A DNA stretch of 44,976 bases, taken from NCBI GenBank assembly GCA_964489835.1, contig CAZBBC010000023.1, forward strand, positions 1 to 44,976, given 5' to 3'. Position numbers and translations under genes: made by a program. This DNA is from CAZBBC01 sp964489835. GTDB lineage: Bacteria > Calditrichota > Calditrichia > JAJRVZ01. Shown here in pieces: positions 35,572 through 44,012 of this stretch (its first letter is position 1; every line of letters begins with the position of its first letter). The notes below the pieces were generated by a model. It did no database searches. It worked only from the letters and a program-made list of their open reading frames with translations, and was not told where the DNA came from.

Positions 35572-38500
35572 TCAATTGACAACCATTATCTTAATAATTT
35601 TTACACCACTGGCGGTTTCAGAATTTGCTTCTATACGACAAATATAAACACCAGAGGAAACATCGGTTAACTCCCAGCGTTTTTCATTATGTACATTACC
35701 CTGTCCCGGTCCATCAAAGCTGGCAACAATATCACCAGCAAGATCAAAGATTTTAATCCGGACCTGTGCATCATCCCTAAGAAAATACCGGATCGTTGTA
35801 TAATTTTGCAGATTTGGATTGGGATAATTATAAACACTCTCCGTCGGTAATAATTCAACCACATCTGGATTTACCGGTTCTAACCGGTCTTTAATAAAAG
35901 TATTATTCCCGGGCGTGTACGTGGATTGATTCCACCGTAATGTTTTTGCATTGACTAGTGTTCCCAATTGCCAGGAAAAAAGTTCTCCGGCATTATTCAA
36001 TGAAAATAACTCCAGTTTTTGATCATCATCAATATCTTCAGCGACTGGGGTTAACGAAACTTCGCCACCCATTGAAGTTGGAAATCCAGCAATCGTATGA
36101 CCCTTCAGATCAAAAGCAAAAATTTGGCCGTAAGAGGTGACGACTAATATATCCGGCCGGTCATCATTATTAGCATCAAAAATAAGCGGTGTACCCACCA
36201 ATGATTCATTTTCCTGCAATATCGGTACTATAGGAAAATTTGAAACCATGCTTCCATTGAAGTTTAACGCTTCCAGTTTTTTGCTGAAATTGATAATGAT
36301 CTCAAATTGACCATCGCCATCCAAATCGGCAAACGAGGGTGCGGAAATCATTTTATCAGACAGTGAAATCTCCGTTGATTGTTGATCAGACTCAATCAAT
36401 AACTGGTCCAATGAAGGTATAATAACCATCTCATAGGAACCATTACTGTTAAGATCGATAACAGCGGGAAGAATATCCGTTTTTGTGTCGGATTTTAGTA
36501 ATACCTTTACCGATTGGGGCGATATAACGGTAAATGCAGCGATTGCGTCACTATAATTATAGACTGAATCTAATCCTCCATCCGGAAGTGAAAAACGCAG
36601 AATCTTCCCACTTTCTGTTCCAATATAGAAAAAGAGATCATTCACAATGGGTGGCGTATTCAATTGTTCATTAACCACAAAGGTGCGAATGGTATCGATT
36701 AGGGAATCGCTATCGATATCGGTGAACTGATAGATATCGATATAACCGGATTCACCACTGAGAATCAAGCGGTCATACCTGGAATCCAGATCCGTATCGG
36801 CCAATGCCATCCGGGGCATAGATTGTCCCGAATATCGCGCCAGAATCAATTTATTGTTATAAATTAATCCATTACCTCCCTGGGTTACAGCATAAATAGT
36901 GCCCATTAAATCTGAGGTTAATATTGCTTTCTTTCCGGAAAAATCTGTAGTTCCTACCATTGGATTGCTATAAATGGTATTCTCAAACTTTGACATTTGA
37001 ACGGGAAAGCCTTCTTCGAAATAATCTCGTGTGTAATCAAAAAACATCAATGGTCCGGAATTATCAGAAAATCCTGATAAGCGTATATGGGATTCAGCAT
37101 AATTCCTGTTCATTCTGGAATTAGGAGAAGATGATTTAGAAAATTCATTCTTATAAAGTGGTGCCGGATTGGAATTAAACCAGAAATCCAGCCATGTCCC
37201 TAATTCAGAATCGAATCCCGGTTCAACAATCGAGTATTCATAGCCGATATCTTGAGACCCGTCTGCTTCTTCCAAATCTATTGCACGGTTATTTCGATCG
37301 TCATTAACTGCATTAAATTCCCGTTTTTCATTAATAATAGACTGATCAATATGCCAAATTAAAATTCCTGCACCGGGAAGGCCCCAATCGTAGTCATCCA
37401 AGCCAAGCAATACCTGTGTTGAATCTGAAACAACGATCCTGTCTTCAAAATATGTCTTGAGGACTTCCAAATAGGTAGGCAGTGTTTCGCGTTCATCAGC
37501 GAGCACGATATAAAGGCTATCAATATTTACATTTCGATCTCCTCTGTATTCTAATAAATAATATTCATCGCTGTTAATCATAATTTTTAGAAGCGAGGAG
37601 CCATTATTCCCCTGATTATTGAGGCGAGAGAGAGGAATCTGATTTTGCGGTTTATCTAGTAATACAGGGGTATCCCATCCCATTAATTCCCGGCTGAATG
37701 CACACGGTAATGACGGTGCAAGACCGAATAAGTTGAAAAGGCCGGAATCCATCAGTCCAAAACGACCAATTCCCGGCAGCTTTGTCGATGGGCTGAACAG
37801 GTCATACATCCCTAAATAACTGCCGATATTTGCGGCAAAGATTCCGGTTAGGGCGAGCTCAAAGCCTGCCTGGCTTTCTGTTTCCGGAAGGATTATACCG
37901 TGGTCAATAATTATATTACCACTATCTACAACAATGCCACTAAAAGTATCCCCAACATTCTTTTTTAAAAAATCCTTTGAAATATATAATGATGGAATAT
38001 CCTGGGGTGTTTCATCAAAACCTAGATTGATATCGTTTCCTACCCCGGCATGGAAAATAGTTACCAGGTCATATTTTGAGAAAATGATATTTTCATCTTG
38101 TGCTGCAAGCGTTATCGCATCAATGAATAATTGCGCCAATTGTTGATTATTTTCTTGTTCATTTGTATTGGGATTATAATAGCCCATCGGATGTTCCAAT
38201 TGATACGCAGACATTTTATCCAGTGGAAACACATCTCCGCCCACTATCAATTTTCCTTTTGAGGCAGCTAAAAAATAGTTACTTACGGCGGTTATTTGAT
38301 CTGTAAAATAGCTACGATTGTGCGGTGGTGGGTCCACGGTATAGGATGTAATCTCATTCCTATCCAGCATAAATCGCCCGGTACCTGTTGTTAGGGTATT
38401 TTCATCCGTTTGAAATTCAACCCTGATCGCACAAATATTGAGGTGATCCTGGCTGAGTAGAGAAGAGATAAAAACCAAATAAAAGAAAATGGTTATAAGA

Positions 38501-38586
38501 TAGTTTCTATTATCAAACAAAATAGTCGACCCCGTTTTCGCCTCATTTCGTAAGGAACTTTCATGAAAGAAATATTTCCGCAGCAC
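35572..38586 (-). CDS. Large secreted M6-peptidase-like protein with FG-GAP repeats and sorting tail
   Basis: About 1004 residues. A hydrophobic export segment (about 30-46) follows an atypical leader; the GTG at 38586 is used, but a TTG near residue 23 gives a more normal signal peptide. Residues 50-400 align by eye with M6 (immune inhibitor A-like) peptidases, including GIGRFGLMDSG (272-282), but the zinc motif region reads FAANIGSYLGMYDLF (250-264), with no HExxH. FG-GAP/VCBS-like propeller repeats cover about 540-910 (FADLDGDGQFEI, FDANNDDRPDILVV). The last 85 residues are a Por-secretion style tail (YPNPNLQNYTTI, VRIKIFDLAG, SGVYICRIE). Likely surface-bound or secreted, structural or ligand-binding. 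Confidence 0.85.
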   Translation of the reverse strand: MLRKYFFHESSLRNEAKTGSTILFDNRNYLITIFFYLVFISSLLSQDHLNICAIRVEFQTDENTLTTGTGRFMLDRNEITSYTVDPPPHNRSYFTDQITAVSNYFLAASKGKLIVGGDVFPLDKMSAYQLEHPMGYYNPNTNEQENNQQLAQLFIDAITLAAQDENIIFSKYDLVTIFHAGVGNDINLGFDETPQDIPSLYISKDFLKKNVGDTFSGIVVDSGNIIIDHGIILPETESQAGFELALTGIFAANIGSYLGMYDLFSPSTKLPGIGRFGLMDSGLFNLFGLAPSLPCAFSRELMGWDTPVLLDKPQNQIPLSRLNNQGNNGSSLLKIMINSDEYYLLEYRGDRNVNIDSLYIVLADERETLPTYLEVLKTYFEDRIVVSDSTQVLLGLDDYDWGLPGAGILIWHIDQSIINEKREFNAVNDDRNNRAIDLEEADGSQDIGYEYSIVEPGFDSELGTWLDFWFNSNPAPLYKNEFSKSSSPNSRMNRNYAESHIRLSGFSDNSGPLMFFDYTRDYFEEGFPVQMSKFENTIYSNPMVGTTDFSGKKAILTSDLMGTIYAVTQGGNGLIYNNKLILARYSGQSMPRMALADTDLDSRYDRLILSGESGYIDIYQFTDIDSDSLIDTIRTFVVNEQLNTPPIVNDLFFYIGTESGKILRFSLPDGGLDSVYNYSDAIAAFTVISPQSVKVLLKSDTKTDILPAVIDLNSNGSYEMVIIPSLDQLLIESDQQSTEISLSDKMISAPSFADLDGDGQFEIIINFSKKLEALNFNGSMVSNFPIVPILQENESLVGTPLIFDANNDDRPDILVVTSYGQIFAFDLKGHTIAGFPTSMGGEVSLTPVAEDIDDDQKLELFSLNNAGELFSWQLGTLVNAKTLRWNQSTYTPGNNTFIKDRLEPVNPDVVELLPTESVYNYPNPNLQNYTTIRYFLRDDAQVRIKIFDLAGDIVASFDGPGQGNVHNEKRWELTDVSSGVYICRIEANSETASGVKIIKIMVVN

Positions 38587-38597
38587 CTGCCCATTTT

Positions 38598-39692
38598 TTA
38601 AAACTCAATTAATATTGAAAAACGCATCGTATCCGAGAGAGGGTGATCCTCCGAGGCCGAGATATAACCAAAGTCTATGCCAAAAATATAGTATTTTAAG
38701 CCCGCTCCGAAAGTAAAAAACTTTCGTGCACCAAAATCTTTATCTTCATAAAAATATCCGGCACGGAGGGCAATCAAATTTCCATACCAATATTCCAATC
38801 CAACCGAATGCTGAATTTTACGTAAGCGCTCACTGAGCGATCCTTTTGTCCAGGCAGAATAAAAAACAGCTTTAAATACATTATCTGATCCATCTTGATC
38901 GCGGACTACCAATAACTTATTCATATCATAGACAATAGTCATTTTATTGAACTCATCGTCCACCAATTTATAGGCCAGACCGAGTCTCAGGTTAGTCGGC
39001 AACGGATCGGCCTGCGCTTCATCAATATAGGTCATTTTTGGTCCGAAATTCGACAGATTTAATCCCAGGGATAATCGATTTGATAGAAATTCGTAGGCAG
39101 GATTCCATTTTAGGCCAAAATCGACGGCGAATGATGACGACCGGCCATCTCTGTTTTCTGAACCAACCTGCAGATTTTTATCCGTAAGATTACTCTGAAT
39201 AAATTTAAGATTGATACCTATACCAAGATTTTCCTTTAATTTTGTTGCATACGCAACGGTTATAGCATATTCGAAGCTATCAAAGGTGCCTATCTCATTT
39301 CCACTTTCATCGGTTGCAATGTTTTTACCCAGATTAAGAAATGTAATACTGGTACCAATCATACCTATATCATCGATATAATAACGAGCAGCCAGATAAT
39401 CATACCAGAGATCACTAAAATTAAACTGAGGAAGCCATTTAACATGCATCAAAGAGGCCTCACCCCGGCTGTCCGTCTCCGGATCTTCATACTGGAATGC
39501 CAGACCGGCCGGATTCCAAAAAATCGCTGTCGCATCATTTGCTAGGGCCACACCGGCTTCACCCATTCCCCCAGGTCTTGCACCGGGGGCGATTAAGAGA
39601 AAAGGTACTGCTGATTCGCCCTGAGCAAATAAATTATTTACAGAAAAAATTAATAACACATTTAGAATAAGAGCCTTAATTAAGCGTCGCAT
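38598..39692 (-). CDS. PorV/PorQ-family outer-membrane barrel protein
   Basis: 364 residues. Signal peptide (IKALILNVLLIFSVNNLFAQ), then the family opening FLLIAPGARPGGMGEAGVALANDATAIFWNPAGLA, and a beta-strand-rich remainder ending in a FSILIEF strand. PorV carries type IX secretion cargo at the outer membrane; related PorV/PorQ proteins are plentiful in FCB genomes outside Bacteroidetes. GGGAGG lies six bases before the chosen ATG at 39692, ruling out the longer 39746 start. It is 11 bases upstream of the M6-like protein gene that carries the sorting tail, which is suggestive of partnership. Confidence 0.9.
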   Translation of the reverse strand: MRRLIKALILNVLLIFSVNNLFAQGESAVPFLLIAPGARPGGMGEAGVALANDATAIFWNPAGLAFQYEDPETDSRGEASLMHVKWLPQFNFSDLWYDYLAARYYIDDIGMIGTSITFLNLGKNIATDESGNEIGTFDSFEYAITVAYATKLKENLGIGINLKFIQSNLTDKNLQVGSENRDGRSSSFAVDFGLKWNPAYEFLSNRLSLGLNLSNFGPKMTYIDEAQADPLPTNLRLGLAYKLVDDEFNKMTIVYDMNKLLVVRDQDGSDNVFKAVFYSAWTKGSLSERLRKIQHSVGLEYWYGNLIALRAGYFYEDKDFGARKFFTFGAGLKYYIFGIDFGYISASEDHPLSDTMRFSILIEF

Positions 39693-39957
39693 GAACAACC
39701 TCCCTACAAAAAAAAACCGATTAATACGAATATCTTGCCTTCGCATATAACCGGTATATACAATCCTATATACTTTTTGCTAAAGGCAGACCTATCCGTC
39801 TTGAAAATTTTAGACTATGTAGTTTAAAAAGCCTTTAACAAATGGTATATAGGCATTCTCCTGAATAAAAATTAGTGTTTAATATACACTGATATTTCAG
39901 TTATGTCAACAGAATTTTATTTATTAAACCCCTGAGAAACCTATCAGTTCCCTTAAA

Positions 39958-40122
39958 TTAAAACTTTTCAGCTTCATCAATCAACATTACCGGAATATCA
40001 TCTTTAATATGATAAATCAACCGGCAAGCGTTACAAATCAGGGTTTCTTCTTTTGGGTTATATTTAAGATCTTTTTTACATTTTGGACAAGCCAGGATAT
40101 CCAGTAGTTTTTGATCTAACAT
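39958..40122 (-). CDS. Trm112-family zinc-ribbon mini-protein (YcaR-like)
   Basis: A 54-residue gene below common length cut-offs. The translation opens MLDQKLLDILACPKCKKDL and continues with LICNACRLIYHIKDDIPVML, giving two CxxC pairs (C12/C15 and C30/C33) and the DDIPVML ending typical of the Trm112/YcaR family. These small proteins bind and stabilise partner enzymes such as methyltransferases in other systems; the bacterial role is uncertain. It follows accA by 16 bases and shares its strand, so it is probably co-transcribed with accA. Confidence 0.9.
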   Translation of the reverse strand: MLDQKLLDILACPKCKKDLKYNPKEETLICNACRLIYHIKDDIPVMLIDEAEKF

Positions 40123-40138
40123 GTTTTTCGTTCCCCTT

Positions 40139-41107
40139 TTACTCTTTCCAAAATCCCATTTTAGAGAATTTTTCTACTCGTTCCTCCAACAACTTATCAG
40201 CAGGAATTTCAGAAAGTTCCTTAAGCACACTTAATAATTCTGCTTTGACAATTTCTGCTGCTTTATCAGCGTCCCGGTGTGCGCCGCCTTCCGGTTCCGG
40301 TAAGATTTTGTCAATTACTTTAAGTTCCAGTAAATCATTAGCGGTCACTTTCATCGCTTCAGCTGCTTTTGGAGCATTGGCACGATCCCTCCATAATATA
40401 GCGGCACAACCCTCTGGACTAATCACCGAATACCAGCTATTCTCCATCATTAAAATACGATCTCCCACTCCAATGCCAAGGGCACCGCCACTGGCCCCTT
40501 CACCAATAATCACAATGATTATCGGGACCGGATAACGAGACATTTCAAATAGATTTCTGGCAATAGCTTCTGCCTGACCACGTTCCTCGGCACCAATCCC
40601 TGGATATGCGCCAGGTGTATCAATAAATGAAATGATCGGTTTTTTATATCGGGCCGCCAGTTGCATTAACCGCCGTGCTTTTCTATATCCTTCAGGATTT
40701 GGCATGCCGAAATTTCGATATAAATTATTTTTAGTATCCCTTCCCTTTTGATGACCGATAATAACACAGGAAAACTCTTCAATCATTCCTATACCCGCTA
40801 CGATCGCTTTATCATCTGCGAAAAGGCGATCTCCATGAAGCTCTTCAAAATATGAACAGATTCGCTCAATATAATCCAGGGTATAGGGTCGTTGCGGATG
40901 ACGTGCCAGTAAAACATGCTGCCAGCGATCAAGCTGACTATATATTTCCCTTCTTAGCTGTTCTGCCTTCTTTTCCAACCGTTTGATATCATCACCCAGA
41001 TCAACACCTGTAGATGCGGCATATTCCCTCATTTCGGTGATCTTTCTTTCCAGCTCTATCACAGGTTTTTCAAAATCTAAGGCTAACCTGACATTATCTG
41101 TTGGCAT
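40139..41107 (-). CDS. accA: Acetyl-CoA carboxylase carboxyltransferase subunit alpha
   Basis: 322 residues, normal length. With AccD it transfers the carboxyl group from biotin to acetyl-CoA to make malonyl-CoA for fatty acid synthesis. Family stretches: RHPQRPYTLDYIERI, FIDTPGAYPGIGAEERGQ, IIGEGASGGALGIG and SPEGCAAILWRD. It follows the mannosyltransferase by eight bases. AccD and AccBC are not in the window. Confidence 0.96.
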   Translation of the reverse strand: MPTDNVRLALDFEKPVIELERKITEMREYAASTGVDLGDDIKRLEKKAEQLRREIYSQLDRWQHVLLARHPQRPYTLDYIERICSYFEELHGDRLFADDKAIVAGIGMIEEFSCVIIGHQKGRDTKNNLYRNFGMPNPEGYRKARRLMQLAARYKKPIISFIDTPGAYPGIGAEERGQAEAIARNLFEMSRYPVPIIIVIIGEGASGGALGIGVGDRILMMENSWYSVISPEGCAAILWRDRANAPKAAEAMKVTANDLLELKVIDKILPEPEGGAHRDADKAAEIVKAELLSVLKELSEIPADKLLEERVEKFSKMGFWKE

Positions 41108-41115
41108 TATGTCCT

Positions 41116-41808
41116 CTAGTTCAATCTACCAAACAAACTTTTAAGTTTTAGTTTCCATACCATCCATATGGCCTCCCGAATAATCGCACGAGACATCTTT
41201 GATTTCCCGACTGCTCTGTCTATAAATATTATAGGAATTTCCTTAATTCGAAAACCTTTTTTCCAGGCTTTAAAATTAAGCTCAATCTGGAATGAATAAC
41301 CACCTGAATGAATTTTATCCAGGTTTATTGATTCCAGTACCTCGCGTCTTAAACACTTATATCCTCCGGTTGAATCACATAAAGGAAGACCGGTGACTAT
41401 ACTGGTGTATCTATTCGCAAAATAACTTAACATTAGCCTTCTTAAGGGCCAATTGACGACATTAACACCACTAATATATCGGGACCCAATCACCAAATCA
41501 GCATCTTTAATAGCTTTTAGAAAATTTGGTATCTCTTTTGGATCGTGTGAAAAATCAGCATCCATTTCAAATACTACGTGATAACCATTTTGGAGAGCAA
41601 ATTTAAAACCGGCAACATAGGCAGTCCCGAGCCCTAGTTTGCCTTCACGTTCTACTAAAAATAACTTATTATAGATCTTTTTTAGTTCTTTGACGCGATT
41701 CCCTGTGCCATCAGGCGAATTATCATCAACCACTAATATATCTATATTCTCGTCAAATGAAAGAATATCCTTGATTAATTTTTCAATATTCTCGATTTCG
41801 TTATAAGT
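41116..41808 (-). CDS. Polyprenol-phosphate mannosyltransferase, Dpm1-like (5' end lost in gap)
   Basis: 230 visible residues of a GT2 glycosyltransferase; only about ten N-terminal residues are missing, lost in the N-run. It resembles dolichol-phosphate mannosyltransferase: TYNEIENIEKLI, VVDDNSPDGTG, EMDADFSHDPKEIP (DxD-like metal site), VIGSRYISGV and TGGYKCLRR. It would load mannose from GDP-mannose onto a polyprenyl phosphate at the inner membrane. No C-terminal membrane domain is present. The ManC gene near 19 kb would supply GDP-mannose. Confidence 0.88.
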   Translation of the reverse strand, partial: TYNEIENIEKLIKDILSFDENIDILVVDDNSPDGTGNRVKELKKIYNKLFLVEREGKLGLGTAYVAGFKFALQNGYHVVFEMDADFSHDPKEIPNFLKAIKDADLVIGSRYISGVNVVNWPLRRLMLSYFANRYTSIVTGLPLCDSTGGYKCLRREVLESINLDKIHSGGYSFQIELNFKAWKKGFRIKEIPIIFIDRAVGKSKMSRAIIREAIWMVWKLKLKSLFGRLN

Positions 41809-41908
41809 NNNNNNNNNNNNNNNNNNNNNNNNNNNNNNNNNNNNNNNNNNNNNNNNNNNNNNNNNNNNNNNNNNNNNNNNNNNNNNNNNNNNNNNNNNNN
41901 NNNNNNNN
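41809..41908. other. Assembly gap (100 N) spanning two gene ends
   Basis: A standard-size 100-N gap of unknown true length. It removes the 3' end of the RmlD-like gene and the 5' end of the mannosyltransferase gene. Family lengths suggest about 60 residues of the first and about ten of the second are missing, so the true gap is probably nearer 200 bases or more. Confidence 0.98.
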
Positions 41909-42588
41909 GCGATATGAAACACACCATATTCTCTGCTCATTAGCAGACGGTAAATAGATTCAGAGAGATCATCTACCAATGTTGGATTTCCTGTTTGATC
42001 ACTGACCACTTGTATTTTATTTCCCCCTTTTAACTGCTCGATAACCCACAGTACAAAATTGTTTTTTACCTTTTGTCCAATACCATACAAAATCATTGAA
42101 CGGGCAATAATATATTCCAAACCACTGGAACGCAAAATTTTTTCAGCCGCCAGTTTTGTATGGCCGTAATATGAAATAGGATTGGTTTTATCGGTTTCCC
42201 TGTATAAACCTGATTTCCCATCAAAGACATAATCTGTCGAAATTTGCACAAATACCGGGGAATATTCTTCCACCGCCTCGATGATCAGTTCAACACCTCG
42301 AACGTTTGCTGCCCAACATAACTCGCGTTGCTCTTCACTCCGGTCAACATCAGTAAACGCTGCTGCATTGATGATAATTTCAGGTTTGTGTTCTGCAAAA
42401 AATCTCTGAATTTGATCCCGTTGTGTAATATCAAGTGGGTAATATCTGTTAAAAAGATCATTTATATTATAACTTTCTTTTGAAAGATCGCATCCGGAGA
42501 CCACGAATTTACCGCTAAAATTTTTTAGGAGCGATTGCCCTAAAAGACCATTTGAACCTGTGATTAGTATATTCTTCTGTTGTACCAT
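41909..42588 (-). CDS. rfbD: dTDP-4-dehydrorhamnose reductase-like SDR (3' end lost in gap)
   Basis: 226 visible residues of an extended-SDR, RmlD-type enzyme. NAD(P)-binding TGSNGLLGQSL at the N-terminus, NAAAFTDVDRSE, STDYVFDGKSGLYRE, the catalytic YYGHTKLAAE, and VVSDQTGNPT further on. It would carry out the final reduction to dTDP-rhamnose, though other sugar-nucleotide reductases look similar. The C-terminal 60 or so residues lie in the gap. A continuous frame through the N-run into the mannosyltransferase is accidental. Confidence 0.85.
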
Positions 42589-42783
42589 TAAATAGCAAAT
42601 ACCCCTGGACTAAAAATGATAAGTTATTGTGTGAACCAACCGCTTCAAGCCATGATCGTTTTTACATGGAGTAGAAATATACAAAGAATAGAACATAAAA
42701 TATAAAATATTTTTTTCCGGATGAGCTGACGGAACAATTGTCTCTCTATAACCTGAAACCTAAAATCTGCTATTATAGCCAAG

Positions 42784-42819
42784 AACTTTGTTTTTTTAGC
42801 AAAGTTTCGCTGTGAAACT
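42784..42819. repeat. Pair of short overlapping hairpins
   Basis: AACTTTG (42784-42790) pairs with CAAAGTT (42800-42806); AGTTTC (42803-42808) pairs with GAAACT (42814-42819). Because they share bases they are mutually exclusive, like an either/or structure, but no attenuator features accompany them. Lies in the 457-base spacer upstream of rfbD and downstream of purE. Confidence 0.5.
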
Positions 42820-42845
42820 AGTAGAGATTACTGGATTTGGATGAA

Positions 42846-42923
42846 TGACCCACCCTGTCTCGCTACGCTCGACACCCCTCCCTATCCGGCTTCGCCGGAT
42901 AGGGAGGGGCCGGGGGAGGGTCA
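42846..42923. repeat. Nested palindrome in the purE-rfbD spacer
   Basis: Inner arms CCCCTCCCTATCCGG (42875-42889) and CCGGATAGGGAGGGG (42895-42909) are perfect complements around CTTCG. Outer arms TGACCCACCC (from 42846) and GGGAGGGTCA (to 42923) match at nine of ten positions. The GC-rich element contrasts with its AT-rich surroundings. It resembles dispersed palindromic elements (REP-like) or a target for a REP-associated transposase; only one copy is in the window. The rest of the 42589-43045 spacer holds nothing else recognisable. Confidence 0.8.
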
Positions 42924-43045
42924 GAGTTTTTTTTGTTTGCAGCATCACTGCGATATGAATAAATAGGGGAGATATGACCCGGGGTCTTTATTATAAATAA
43001 TGTATTGCTGGAATCAATTGATTGCTTTATCCTAACCAATTGCGA

Positions 43046-43507
43046 TTATAATTTCGCTCCCATTTTTTTAAATGTCTTAAGTTTAGACAGTACGTCAGAA
43101 TCCGTAAGGGATAGAATCTGAGCGGCAAAAACGCAAGCATTACGAAATCCGGCTGTTCCCACAGCAAAAGTGGCAACTGGTACTCCGGTCGGCATTTGCA
43201 CCGTTGAGAGTAAGGCATCCATACCATCTAAAACACCCCCCGGAAGAGGAACACCCAGTACCGGCAGATCCGTATTAGCGGCTATCGTTCCCGCCAGATG
43301 GGCAGCCATTCCTGCTCCGGCAATAATAACCTTAAATCCATTTTCTCTGGCTTCTTTAGAAAAATCAGCAACTTCATCAGGTGTGCGGTGAGCGGAGAGT
43401 ACTTTTAGATCTGATGTAATTCCAAAATAATCCAGGTATTTTCTTGACTCTTCCCAAAATTTTAAATCTGACTTACTTCCTAAAATTACCGCGACTTGGT
43501 CCATCAT
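43046..43507 (-). CDS. purE: N5-carboxyaminoimidazole ribonucleotide mutase
   Basis: 153 residues of class I PurE, converting N5-CAIR to CAIR in purine synthesis. Family motifs: VILGSKSDLKFWEE, VLSAHRTPDEV, IAGAGMAAHLAGTIA, and PTGVPVATFAVGTAGFRNA. The start overlaps the upstream unknown gene's stop by four bases (ATGA), and GGAAGGA precedes it. PurK is not in the window. Confidence 0.95.
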   Translation of the reverse strand: MMDQVAVILGSKSDLKFWEESRKYLDYFGITSDLKVLSAHRTPDEVADFSKEARENGFKVIIAGAGMAAHLAGTIAANTDLPVLGVPLPGGVLDGMDALLSTVQMPTGVPVATFAVGTAGFRNACVFAAQILSLTDSDVLSKLKTFKKMGAKL

Positions 43508-44004
43508 AAAGATCCTTCCGAAGTTACAACTTTAAAATTTTGTGCACATTTTTGATTATAAATTTCTTCTAAAATATAATAAATAATATCTGTAACAATC
43601 TTAGAATTTACCGGTATGGTAAAACAATATAAATCTTCTCTGATGAAATAACGTGACATTCCCAGTTTTTTTATTTTTTCCATTTCCCAGAAATTGATTT
43701 TTCGGGTCCTGGTCTGAATCTGTAAAGCCCTTTCCACAGGTTCGAAGATTATTTCAACCTTTTGTCCCGGATGAAGACGGGAATAAATCAAGACCCAACA
43801 GACTTTCCCTGATTCTAAATTTTGTATCTGTATTCGTAAATAATTCCGGATATAGGTTCTTTCGTCATTGTGTCTTTTTTCCCGGATTTTATTTTTTATT
43901 TTTTTGGCTCTGTTTTTATAAAAGAAATTTTTCCCGGTGTAGTAAGAGATGAATAAAAGTACGCTTACAGCAATAAGAATAAAGACAGTGAACAAATTTT
44001 TCAT
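43504..44004 (-). CDS. Membrane-anchored protein of unknown function
   Basis: 166 residues. One N-terminal transmembrane helix (FTVFILIAVSVLLFISYYTG) followed by a strongly basic stretch (KNRAKKIKNKIREKRH), so the body faces the cytoplasm by the positive-inside rule. The rest is mixed alpha/beta without a family I know. It lies between the DUF4837-like lipoprotein (nine bases) and purE (four-base overlap), all co-transcribed. I do not assign a function. Confidence 0.72.
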   Translation of the reverse strand: MKNLFTVFILIAVSVLLFISYYTGKNFFYKNRAKKIKNKIREKRHNDERTYIRNYLRIQIQNLESGKVCWVLIYSRLHPGQKVEIIFEPVERALQIQTRTRKINFWEMEKIKKLGMSRYFIREDLYCFTIPVNSKIVTDIIYYILEEIYNQKCAQNFKVVTSEGSL

Positions 44005-44012
44005 TTAAATAT

